The notes under the pieces are model-generated. The model worked only from the letters and a program-made list of their open reading frames with translations, had not been told where the DNA came from and did no database searches. Shown here in pieces: positions 55,030 to 62,662 of a stretch of 64,000 bases of DNA. Source of the DNA: Acidobacteriota bacterium (lineage in GTDB: Bacteria > Acidobacteriota > Blastocatellia > Chloracidobacteriales > JADJPF01); the NCBI GenBank assembly GCA_016213785.1, contig JACQZQ010000109.1, positions 62,001 through 126,000 of the forward strand, read 5' to 3'. The translations under genes were made by a program, and so were the position numbers. How positions within the stretch are numbered: position 1 is the first letter of the stretch; each line of letters begins with the position of its first letter.

Positions 55030-55035
55030 AATTTT

Positions 55036-56373
55036 CTAGCTTTCATAGGCTGCGGCAATATAGCAACCCCTTGCTGTTGCTGTTAATGGTTCGCTTGCCA
55101 TACGGACTTCAGAAATTTTAATTGGAAAATCATTTTGTCTAAAAATTTTCTCAAATTTCTCTAAAAATCCTTTTGGTTTTGCAGTTCCACCAGAAAGAAC
55201 TATTGGAATCGCTCTATCTAACCTAGGTAAATTACGGCTTTCAGAAATTTCTGTTCTAAGAGTTTCTACTAGAGTTAAGATCATTTCTTCATAATAGATG
55301 TGCATAGCGCTTTCATATTTGTCTTTAGGATTACGAGAAAGATCTAGACTATCCTCTTTAATAACTCTAATTCTAGTAGCAACTTCGCTAGTTACCGCAG
55401 CAACAGCATTATCAATATAATCGCCTGCCTTAGAAATACTAAAAGAAAACACAGGTACAGACATAAAAGCAAAACACACATTACACATACCACCACCACA
55501 GCTAATACCAATACCTGTAAAATTATCTTTTTCCATTTCAGCAAAAACTACTGATAAGCCTTCATTAACACTTTTTGCTCTATAGCCAAGCGCCTCAAGG
55601 AAGTTCTTTAACATCCCTTCATGGTAAACAAGGTTTGCCTCACCACCACGAGGAGCGCCAGGGACAGAAAAACAAAGAATGTCAGGCCCTTTAGTCTTTT
55701 TAACTAAGAGTTCTATAATGGATTGAATAATTTGCCAACCATTTACTTCTGAAGGATTAAGCAAGCCGTTATACATTGGACGACGAGCCTCTACATTAAA
55801 GGAGTTAGCAAACTTTTCTGATTCATTACCAAAAATAAGAATTTCCTTACCGCTCATTTGGTAAGTAATTTTATTTTGGCGCAAAATATTTTCAGTAAAT
55901 TTTGAATAAGGTACAGTAACAAAAGCATTTAACTGTGTTTGTGTCTTAACATTATTAAACTCACCACTAGCTAATACAATCCGGCTAGTTCCAACATCCA
56001 ATCCAAAAAAGTCGGCTTCTTGCCCTGGATTATGACTTTCACTATTGGGCATATCGGTCATGTGTCCTCCAGTAGATTCATTAATATTTTCGATAATAGT
56101 TTCCTTTACCTCTTGAGTACCAGCTATTAACCTAGATAACTTTCCACTAGGGCGAAAGCGTACTAATTGGCGAGGAAGGGTGTTTTTACTTTCTTCTGCT
56201 TGATGAGACAATAACGGACTAGAAAAACTACCAAAATCATGTAGCCTAATACTATCACCTGCCACCAAAGCTTCTGTCCAAGAATTTAGCACTGAGGCTA
56301 AAGCTTTCATAACAAGAGCTTCGCTGAAACCTGTTTTTAGACTTACTTGTTGGATTAGTTCTTTTTTTGTCAT
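55036..56373 (-). CDS. HU/IHF-type DNA-binding domain fused to actin-like ATPase
   Basis: Predicted from ATG at 56373 (445 residues; the frame can start two codons earlier). Residues 1-86 match HU/IHF: TKKELIQQVSLKTGFSE, then IRLHDFGSF and a C-terminal VRFRPSGKLSRLI, but with a short, atypical DNA-arm. After a linker, residues 121-445 form an actin/HSP70-type ATPase: GLDVGTSRI (phosphate 1, Asp126), ISCGGGMCN at 290-298 (phosphate 2, where the usual Asp is Ser) and IVLSGGTAKPKG around 391 (adenosine motif). NEGLSVVFAE resembles MreB/FtsA/ParM connectors. GGAGGA stands 3 bases before a second ATG at 56061, so the actin part might also be made alone. A terminator separates it from the upstream coiled-coil gene on the same strand. 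I know of no named HU-actin family. Confidence 0.75.
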   Translation of the reverse strand: MTKKELIQQVSLKTGFSEALVMKALASVLNSWTEALVAGDSIRLHDFGSFSSPLLSHQAEESKNTLPRQLVRFRPSGKLSRLIAGTQEVKETIIENINESTGGHMTDMPNSESHNPGQEADFFGLDVGTSRIVLASGEFNNVKTQTQLNAFVTVPYSKFTENILRQNKITYQMSGKEILIFGNESEKFANSFNVEARRPMYNGLLNPSEVNGWQIIQSIIELLVKKTKGPDILCFSVPGAPRGGEANLVYHEGMLKNFLEALGYRAKSVNEGLSVVFAEMEKDNFTGIGISCGGGMCNVCFAFMSVPVFSFSISKAGDYIDNAVAAVTSEVATRIRVIKEDSLDLSRNPKDKYESAMHIYYEEMILTLVETLRTEISESRNLPRLDRAIPIVLSGGTAKPKGFLEKFEKIFRQNDFPIKISEVRMASEPLTATARGCYIAAAYES

Positions 56374-56458
56374 CACCAAAGACGATAGCTTAACATAAGT
56401 TTATTAAATTTCTCAATTGTCTATCCAAGAGCAAATTAATTAGAAAAAATCATTACAA

Positions 56459-56496
56459 TAAAAAACAGTCTAACAAAAATACTTTGGTAAGTATTT
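56459..56496 (-). terminator. Intrinsic terminator after the hendecad coiled-coil gene
   Basis: An imperfect hairpin with outer arms CAGTCTA/TAGACTG and an inner AAAATACTT/AAGTATTTT stem, loop TGGT. On the minus strand it is followed by TTTTTTATTG, a proper U-tract. It lies 44 bases past the coiled-coil gene stop and 86 bases before the HU-actin start, implying partly independent transcription. Confidence 0.75.
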
Positions 56497-56540
56497 TAGT
56501 AGACTGCCTTTTATAAACTACCTTAAGCTAAGTAAACATC

Positions 56541-58556
56541 TTAGTTTGCCGTAGCAAATTGGTTTAGGGCTAAAATAATAGATGTCTTTTCTTTTTGAGA
56601 AACTATTTCTATTTCAGATCTTAATGCTTTGAACTGGCTTAATACTTTAGTAATATCCTTTTCTCTATCACTGCTAATGACTTCAGCAATCTTACTTAAT
56701 TTACTAGCAATTTCTTCTACTTTTCTATCTTGAGAAGCGTTTGTAGCATAATTTAGTTCTTTAATTGATCGAACTAAAGAACGTTTCACTAAGTGTAAAT
56801 CTTTGTCATGTTTGCGAAACTTTTCTTCTAATTCAGTCGAAAGCTGCTGTTTTACTTGTGATTGACGCATATAATCAATCATTGCTGCCATTTGTACAAG
56901 TATGCTATCAAAATAACGTAAGACTTCTAAAGAATATTGATCTAATCGGCGTTCTTTTGCTTCTGCTGCTAGGTTTTGTTGGTTAAATTCTTTTTCTTTG
57001 GCGCGATTAGAAGAAGAAAAAACTGTTTCTGTGGCTTTATTAGCAGTAGATAGCTCATTTTCGGCGGCACGATTTTTTTCAGCTAAAGCAGCTTCAGCGG
57101 CACGATTTTTCTCTGATAATAGTTGTTCTGCACCACGATCTTTTTTAGCAAGCTCAGCTTCTGCCTTAGCATTTTCAGCTTTTAATGCAGCCTCAGCCAC
57201 ACGATTAGCCGCAGATAGCGCACTTTCACTTAAAGCATTGGCTTGTTTAAGTGCTTCTTGTTTAGCTTTATCATTAGTAGCTAGTTCTGTTTCTTCTATA
57301 GAATTATTAAATTTTAATTGCTCTTCAGCAGCACTATCTAGCTCAATTTCTGCGGCTTCAGCTTGTTTATTTGCAGAAACTAAAGCTATTTCATTATCTA
57401 AATTAATTTGGCGAAATTCTGATTCTGATTTAGTGTCACAAGCTAAGCTAGCCTCTTCTGATGCTCGATTAGAAGCAGCAAATTGAGTTTCTTCTTTCTG
57501 ATGTTGAGCTACTAGTAAAGCACGTTTTTCTGGATCTGTTTCTGCTTCTTCTAAAGCGCGATTACAGCTTGCAAGCTCTATTTCAGCAGCACGATTTTCT
57601 GCACTTTGAGCCTCTCTAGCTGCTTGATTTGTCTTTACTAAATCAGCTTCAGCCTTTCGATTAGTACTAGATAATATAGACTCTTCTAAACGATTCTCTT
57701 TAGCATGAGCGCTTTCTTTTGCTAAATTAGCGGCTTTTAATGTACTTTCATCTGCATCATGACGAGCTTTCATAGCATCTTCTTTTGCTATATCTGCCAT
57801 CATTTCTGCTTCTTCAGAAGCACGATTGCGTATGGCTAAATCGCTTTCTGCTTTAAGATTTGAACTTAAAAAGCTTTCTTCCTCTGTTTTATGTTGTGTT
57901 AATAAAGCAGCTTCTTTCTTTAAGTTTTCTGTATGCAAAAGATCTGCTGCTGCTGAGTTAGTCTTACGTAATTCTGCTTCAGCAGTACGATTTGCTGTTG
58001 CAAAAGCGGCTTCTTCTTTTTGATGTTGAGTAACTAAAGCGGCTTCGGCGGCTTGGTGTCCTAGTGCTAGATTTCTTTCTGCTTCACGGTTTCTAGCAGC
58101 ATGTTCTGCTTCTTTTTCTAAATTAGCCTTTAAGAGTCGGGTTTCATTAGCATAATTTGCACTAGCTTGAATACTAGCACTAGTAAAAACAACATTTGCT
58201 ATTGGTTGCTCGCTAACTTGTTCATTGCCATCTTCAATAACAGTATGTCCGCCTGTGTCAGAAATAAGCTGATTTTTCACTAAATCAGCAAAAATAGTAT
58301 GCTCTCCTGTACTAGTATTTGGAGAAATAGATTTTTTTAGGGTTTCTTCGGGGCTAATTTCTTTAGATTCAACTTCTTTAGATTCAACTTCTTTGGAAGG
58401 GCTTTCAGAAATATTTTTAGATAAGGCTTCTTCAATATTTTCTCTTTGGAATCTTCGCTTATGACTTAAGCGTGTTTCTGTTAAACTTTGAGTAATATCA
58501 ATATTATCTAAGTTATGTAAGTTAAAGTGAAAACCTTTATCTTTAATCTCTGACAT
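56541..58556 (-). CDS. Long hendecad-repeat coiled-coil protein
   Basis: A 671-residue protein without signal peptide or membrane helix. GGGAGG stands 9 bases before the ATG. Residues 1-130 are charged and probably disordered, with KEVESKEVESKE from a 15-base repeat. Residues 130-535 are about 37 repeats of eleven residues with an xxNRAAExxLx consensus (for example EKNRAAEAALA, EKNRAAENELS, TANKATETVFS). Eleven-residue periodicity makes an almost straight or slightly right-handed coiled coil, different from ordinary heptad coils. The last 135 residues (RLDQYSLEVLRYFDSILVQM ...) form another helical domain. The gene lies upstream of the HU-actin gene on the same strand. A structural filament or spacer is likely, but no family was recognised. 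Confidence 0.7.
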   Translation of the reverse strand: MSEIKDKGFHFNLHNLDNIDITQSLTETRLSHKRRFQRENIEEALSKNISESPSKEVESKEVESKEISPEETLKKSISPNTSTGEHTIFADLVKNQLISDTGGHTVIEDGNEQVSEQPIANVVFTSASIQASANYANETRLLKANLEKEAEHAARNREAERNLALGHQAAEAALVTQHQKEEAAFATANRTAEAELRKTNSAAADLLHTENLKKEAALLTQHKTEEESFLSSNLKAESDLAIRNRASEEAEMMADIAKEDAMKARHDADESTLKAANLAKESAHAKENRLEESILSSTNRKAEADLVKTNQAAREAQSAENRAAEIELASCNRALEEAETDPEKRALLVAQHQKEETQFAASNRASEEASLACDTKSESEFRQINLDNEIALVSANKQAEAAEIELDSAAEEQLKFNNSIEETELATNDKAKQEALKQANALSESALSAANRVAEAALKAENAKAEAELAKKDRGAEQLLSEKNRAAEAALAEKNRAAENELSTANKATETVFSSSNRAKEKEFNQQNLAAEAKERRLDQYSLEVLRYFDSILVQMAAMIDYMRQSQVKQQLSTELEEKFRKHDKDLHLVKRSLVRSIKELNYATNASQDRKVEEIASKLSKIAEVISSDREKDITKVLSQFKALRSEIEIVSQKEKTSIILALNQFATAN
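58359..58388 (-). repeat. Two 15-bp tandem repeats in the coiled-coil gene
   Basis: TTCTTTAGATTCAAC is present twice in a row (plus-strand wording), encoding Glu-Val-Glu-Ser-Lys twice in the N-terminal tail. Unit length is a multiple of three. Confidence 0.85.
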
Positions 58557-58833
58557 CTTTTCTGCCTCCCAAGCAAGTTTGCTGCAAAAAATTAAGACCT
58601 AATTATTAAAAAGTTGTTAAGGATCTAAACTCATTATCGGGTTAGACCCTGATGTGTTGCTAAATCTCCTTTTTTTCACTAGGAAAATTTTTCTCAGTAG
58701 GAAAAATATACCTAGTGAAAAATTAAAGATCGGGTATTTTTTACATAGTAGGTGGTTTGTACTAGTACTTTAGTTTTTTTAACATCTTACTTTGATTTTT
58801 GCATTAAAATGCTAAAGCTAATAAAAAGTTAAA
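58557..58833. other. Leader region with large palindrome before the coiled-coil gene
   Basis: The upstream region of the minus-strand coiled-coil gene. It contains the inverted repeat TTTTTCACTAGG (58672-58683) and CCTAGTGAAAAA (58711-58722), with a second inner stem ATTTTTC/GAAAAAT. Because the T-tract precedes and the A-tract follows the stem, it does not fit a terminator; it may bind a protein or fold in the leader RNA. Apart from this I see no gene. Confidence 0.5.
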
Positions 58834-59029
58834 GATAGAAAAAGTTTAGACTTTTGGGGGAAACTTTGTCCAGAGTGGCACAATGGTTGCTCTAGGGATA
58901 GGTGGGGCAAGAGATAATTAGCGGCAGAAATGTCGCTATGGTCTCTAGCGATTATAGTGGTGAGGACTGTAATCGCAATTAGTTTAGCGCTGTAGTTATC
59001 TCCCACAACTACAGCGCTGATTTTTTTTA
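58834..59029 (+). ncRNA. Candidate structured small RNA with intrinsic terminator
   Basis: A plus-strand transcript unit of about 195 bases with no protein. It has four hairpins in order: AGAGT...GCTCT near 58872; a hairpin closed by AGAGA/TCTCT with inner 8-bp TAGCGGCA/TGTCGCTA stem and a GAAA (GNRA) tetraloop at 58927-58930; GCGATTA/TAATCGC at 58948-58976; and a final 12-bp perfect stem followed by eight T. The region is clearly richer in G and C than flanking DNA. A weak promoter (TTGCAT at 58799, TAAAAA at 58822) precedes it. The closest plus-strand gene ends kilobases upstream, so the terminator is otherwise unexplained. Function and class are unknown; 5' end is approximate. Confidence 0.55.
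58986..59028 (+). terminator. Strong intrinsic terminator of the candidate RNA
   Basis: Arms AGCGCTGTAGTT (58986-58997) and AACTACAGCGCT (59007-59018) form 12 perfect base pairs with a 9-base loop. GATTTTTTTT follows directly. The U-tract is only on the plus strand. Confidence 0.9.
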
Positions 59030-59114
59030 AAGGCAAAATTTTTAAACCAAGCATTGATTTTCAATTAAACTCTCTTCTTTTTTCAATTAAATCCTTCAAA
59101 TTTCTTCAAATTTC

Positions 59115-59876
59115 TTACCATCCTTTAGGTAATCTTACAACATTCATACGTTTAGCAATTATATTTTGGCGACGAGCTACTTTTTTAGGGTTTTTTGTTG
59201 GATTATAAACAGTACGTGGATTAGGTATCATTGCAGCTAAATAAGCGGCTTCGCTTGAAGAAAGCTCAGAAACAGACTTATTAAAATACTTCCTTGAAGC
59301 TGCTTCAGCACCAAAAACCCCATCACCCCATTCAATAACATTTAAGTAAATTTCCAATATTCGTTTTTTACCTAGATTTTTTTCTAAATAATAAGTTATC
59401 GCGGCTTCTTTAACTTTACGTATAGGATTTTTTGATTCTGAAAGATAAAGGTTTTTAGCAAGTTGTTGTGAGATAGTTGAGGCGCCTCTTACAAACCTGC
59501 CTTCTTCCCAATCTTTTTCAACAGCTTTTTTAAGCTCTTCTGTATCAAAACCATTATGTTGAAAAAACCTTGAATCCTCGCCAGCTAAAACAGCCTTTAC
59601 TAGATTTTTAGAGATTTGATTAATTGGTTGCCAGTTTTGTTTTATTTCAAGAGTTCTAGCTTGACTAACAGCCTCTTTTTTACGTGCTTCAATCATAGCA
59701 GTACTAGTAGGATTACCAGCCTTAAGCTCTTTTCCTGTAGGTAAAAATAAAAACTCTAAGCCTATATAACCAAAGACTGCTAAAAATAAGATTAAGAAAA
59801 TCCGCTTAAACGACCAAGATCTAGCATTTTCTTGTTTACGAACCTTAGTAGAAGCATTAACCTTTTTACTTGGCAT
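59115..59876 (-). CDS. mtgA: Monofunctional peptidoglycan glycosyltransferase
   Basis: A 253-residue GT51 enzyme. One N-terminal transmembrane helix (residues 26-45) follows a basic cytoplasmic tail. VLAGEDSRFFQHNGFD holds catalytic Glu100, then RGASTISQQLAKNLYLSESK, RKVKEAAITYYLEKNLGKKR and EIYLNVIEWGDGVFGAEAAS, all GT51 signatures. It polymerises lipid II glycan strands at the periplasmic face and lacks a transpeptidase domain. It is convergent with the candidate small RNA and divergent from the binding-protein gene to its right. Confidence 0.92.
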   Translation of the reverse strand: MPSKKVNASTKVRKQENARSWSFKRIFLILFLAVFGYIGLEFLFLPTGKELKAGNPTSTAMIEARKKEAVSQARTLEIKQNWQPINQISKNLVKAVLAGEDSRFFQHNGFDTEELKKAVEKDWEEGRFVRGASTISQQLAKNLYLSESKNPIRKVKEAAITYYLEKNLGKKRILEIYLNVIEWGDGVFGAEAASRKYFNKSVSELSSSEAAYLAAMIPNPRTVYNPTKNPKKVARRQNIIAKRMNVVRLPKGW

Positions 59877-59945
59877 TGGGATAAAATCTCTTTTTTAACT
59901 TAAAATCTAAATTTATAACTTTCAATATTAAATCTAGGGATTAGC

Positions 59946-61142
59946 ATGAAACAACCTCTTCTACTCAAAACTTTACTAATCATTTTGTTAGTGGCTATTT
60001 TTTCTATTTCTTGTGAGAAAAAATCTAGCCAGCCAGAAACCACCCAAAAATCTACCTCTGATAAAATCAAAATAGGTGTCTACTATCCATTAACAGGCGA
60101 TATAGCAACTTTTGGTCAATTTGGCAAAAAGGGTGTAGAAATGGCTGTAGCCGAAGTTAATGCCCAAGGTGGTCTACTTGGTCGTCAAATAGAAGCAATT
60201 TATGAAGATACTCGTGGACAACAACAGGATTCAACTATTGCAGTGCAAAAGCTAATTGATAAAGATAAAGTGGTTGCCGTACTTGGTGAATCTGCATCAA
60301 CTAATTCTTTAGCAGGTGGCGCGGTTTGTCAGGAAAAGAAAATCCCTATGATTACACCATCCTCAACAAACCCAACAGTAACACAGATAGGAGATTATAT
60401 TTTCCGTATTTGTTTTCTAGATGATTTTCAAGGTGAAGTTATGGCTAGATTTGCTGTTAATACTCTAAAAGCTAAAAGAGTTGCAGTATTATATGATAAT
60501 GGTAGTGACTATAGTATTGGATTAGATGAATTTTTTAGCGCTACACTTAAGAAATTAGGTGGTGAAATTGTCGCTAAAGAAGCTTACCAAAAAGCAGACG
60601 TTGATTTTAGCGCTCAATTGACTAAGATTAAAGGCTCAAAACCTGATGCTATCTATGTTCCAGGCTACTATACTCAAGTTGGTCAAATCGCTCAGCAGAC
60701 TCGCAAACTTGGTATGACAATACCTATTCTTGGTGCTGATGGTTGGGATTCGCCATCACTAATTGAAATAGGTAAAGAAGCCCTTAATGGTTGCTATTTT
60801 TCTAATCATTATAATGTTGAAGATCCTGATCCAAGAGTAAGCAAATTTGTAGGAGAGTTTAAGACAAAATATAACTCAACTCCTGATACCACAGCAGGTC
60901 TAGCTTATGATGCGACTTATATTTTATTTGCAGCAATAAAAAAAGCTAATTCTACTGAAAGTAAAGCTATTCGCGATGCTATTAGTGAGACTAAAAATTA
61001 CCCTGGAATAACAGGAGACATTAGCATTAGCAAAGAGCGCAATGCTATAAAATCAGCAGTAATTGTAGGGATTGAAAAGGGCAGATATGTTGTTAAAGAA
61101 AAAATGTCTCCTATTGATCAAAACGTTGCAGAAAATAAATAA
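59946..61142 (+). CDS. livJ: Branched-chain amino-acid binding lipoprotein (first copy)
   Basis: A 398-residue type I periplasmic binding protein. The signal ends at Cys23 (FSISC), lipidated. IKIGVYYPLTGDIATFGQFG and GGLLGRQIEAIYEDTRG start the LivJ/LivK-type fold, followed by VLGESASTNSLAGGAVC and PGYYTQVGQIAQQTRKLG. It binds leucine, isoleucine, valine or a related amino acid or amide for the LivHMGF-type importer. A second, clearly related copy follows after 217 bases. Confidence 0.85.
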   Translation: MKQPLLLKTLLIILLVAIFSISCEKKSSQPETTQKSTSDKIKIGVYYPLTGDIATFGQFGKKGVEMAVAEVNAQGGLLGRQIEAIYEDTRGQQQDSTIAVQKLIDKDKVVAVLGESASTNSLAGGAVCQEKKIPMITPSSTNPTVTQIGDYIFRICFLDDFQGEVMARFAVNTLKAKRVAVLYDNGSDYSIGLDEFFSATLKKLGGEIVAKEAYQKADVDFSAQLTKIKGSKPDAIYVPGYYTQVGQIAQQTRKLGMTIPILGADGWDSPSLIEIGKEALNGCYFSNHYNVEDPDPRVSKFVGEFKTKYNSTPDTTAGLAYDATYILFAAIKKANSTESKAIRDAISETKNYPGITGDISISKERNAIKSAVIVGIEKGRYVVKEKMSPIDQNVAENK

Positions 61143-61359
61143 ATTTTAAGCCTTATAGACAAGGTTTTATAGGCTTGGATGTGCCTGTTTGCCTTGACAG
61201 AGTAGAGAATATCCTATATCAATCTTTGGTTACGCTACCCCAAAAACATCTTTTTAATTGTCTCAATAAACATAAGCAAGTAGGTTTCCTACTTTGCAAT
61301 AATATAAATTTTCTATGGAGGCGGCATTCCTGCTAAGTGTAAGTGCCGAAGAAATTTTA

Positions 61360-62622
61360 ATGAAATCAAAGCATTTTTTCAAAACCCTTTTATCCTCAGT
61401 CTTTATCTTAATAATGTTTGCAGCCTTTATTGCTTGTGAAAAAAAGCAAGACTCTACCAATACAGGCAATAACAACACAACACCTAAGAGTGGTGATACT
61501 ATAAAAATAGGTGAATATGGCTCACTGACTGGGGAAAAGGCTACTTTTGGTCAATCTACCAAAAAAGGTATTGAGCTTGCTCAAGAAGAAATCAACAAAG
61601 CTGGTGGTTTATTAGGAAAACAAGTAGAAATTATTGTAGAAGATACTCGTGGACTTCCTCAAGAATCTACTACTGTAGTACAAAAGCTAATAGATAAAGA
61701 TAAAGTAATTGCAGTTTTAGGTGAAGTGGCTTCGACTAACTCTTTAGCTGGTGGTGCAGTATGCCAAGAAAAACAAGTACCAATGATTACACCATCTTCT
61801 ACTAATGCAGATGTAACCAAAATAGGCGATCAAATTTTCCGTGTTTGCTTTGTAGATGATTTTCAAGGCGAAGTAATGGCTAAATTTGCAGCTAATACAC
61901 TTAAGGTTAAAAAGATTGCAATTCTTCGCGATAATGGTAGCGACTATAGCAAAGGCTTATCTAATTTCTTTGAACAAACTTTTAAGAAATTAGGCGGTGA
62001 AATCATTGCTATTGAATCCTTCCAAGATAAAGATTCTGACTTTAGCGCTCAATTAACCAAACTTAAAGGCTTAAAGCCCGAAGCTCTTTATGTTCCAGGC
62101 TACTATACTCAAGCAGGTCAAATTGCTCAACAAGCCCGCAAAAATGGAATTACTGTCCCAATAATGGGTGGAGATGGTTGGGACTCTCAAACGCTTTTTG
62201 ATATTGGTAAAGACGCTCTTAATGGCTGCTATATTTCTAACCATTACACTATTGAAGACCCAGATCCAGATGTACAAAAATTTATTACCAGTTTCAAAGC
62301 AAAATTTGGTGAAACTCCTGATGCTTTAGCCGCTCTTGCTTATGATGCTGCTAAAATTATGTTTGATTCTATTAAACGTGCTGGTTCTACAGATAAAAAA
62401 GCTATACGTGATGCTATTGCTCAAACTAAAGATTTTAAGGGTGTTACAGGTGTAATTACTATTGGAGCTAACCGTGATGCAGTAAAATCTGCTGTTATCT
62501 TAGAAATCCAAGACGGTAAATATAAATTTAAAGAAAGCGTTAAACCTGATAATGCTCCAGTAGCAAGTACTGAAACAGCACCAGCAACTACTCCAGAAAT
62601 AAAAGCGGTAGCAATCAAGTAA
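61360..62622 (+). CDS. livJ: Branched-chain amino-acid binding lipoprotein (second copy)
   Basis: The frame is open from ATG at 61315, but ATG 61360 starts a proper lipoprotein signal with lipobox FIAC and Cys26; the result is 420 residues. The body repeats the wording of the upstream copy (IKIGEYGSLTGEKATFGQS, GGLLGKQVEIIVEDTRGLPQ, YVPGYYTQAGQIAQQARKNG), with a Thr/Ala/Pro-rich C-terminal tail. The two are likely ancient tandem duplicates with different ligand range. livH follows by 40 bases. Confidence 0.85.
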   Translation: MKSKHFFKTLLSSVFILIMFAAFIACEKKQDSTNTGNNNTTPKSGDTIKIGEYGSLTGEKATFGQSTKKGIELAQEEINKAGGLLGKQVEIIVEDTRGLPQESTTVVQKLIDKDKVIAVLGEVASTNSLAGGAVCQEKQVPMITPSSTNADVTKIGDQIFRVCFVDDFQGEVMAKFAANTLKVKKIAILRDNGSDYSKGLSNFFEQTFKKLGGEIIAIESFQDKDSDFSAQLTKLKGLKPEALYVPGYYTQAGQIAQQARKNGITVPIMGGDGWDSQTLFDIGKDALNGCYISNHYTIEDPDPDVQKFITSFKAKFGETPDALAALAYDAAKIMFDSIKRAGSTDKKAIRDAIAQTKDFKGVTGVITIGANRDAVKSAVILEIQDGKYKFKESVKPDNAPVASTETAPATTPEIKAVAIK

Positions 62623-62662
62623 TATCTAAATAAACATTACTTAAGGAGATTATAAAGAGAGC

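Noticed and set aside
56998-58023. Long plus-strand reading frames rich in Ala and Ser opposite the coiled-coil gene
   Set aside because: They are antisense shadows of the Ala/Glu-rich hendecad repeats (GCT/TCT codons) with no ribosome sites or family features.
58672-58722. Rho-independent terminator
   Set aside because: The stem is preceded by T and followed by A on the plus strand, and on the minus strand the same holds, so no U-tract follows the hairpin.
58834-59029. tRNA or tmRNA
   Set aside because: No acceptor CCA-stem, T-loop GGTTCGA or tag-peptide frame; the stems do not form a cloverleaf.
58818-59054. Minus-strand 78-codon frame
   Set aside because: It lies across the structured RNA and terminator, has no recognisable domain and weak start signals.
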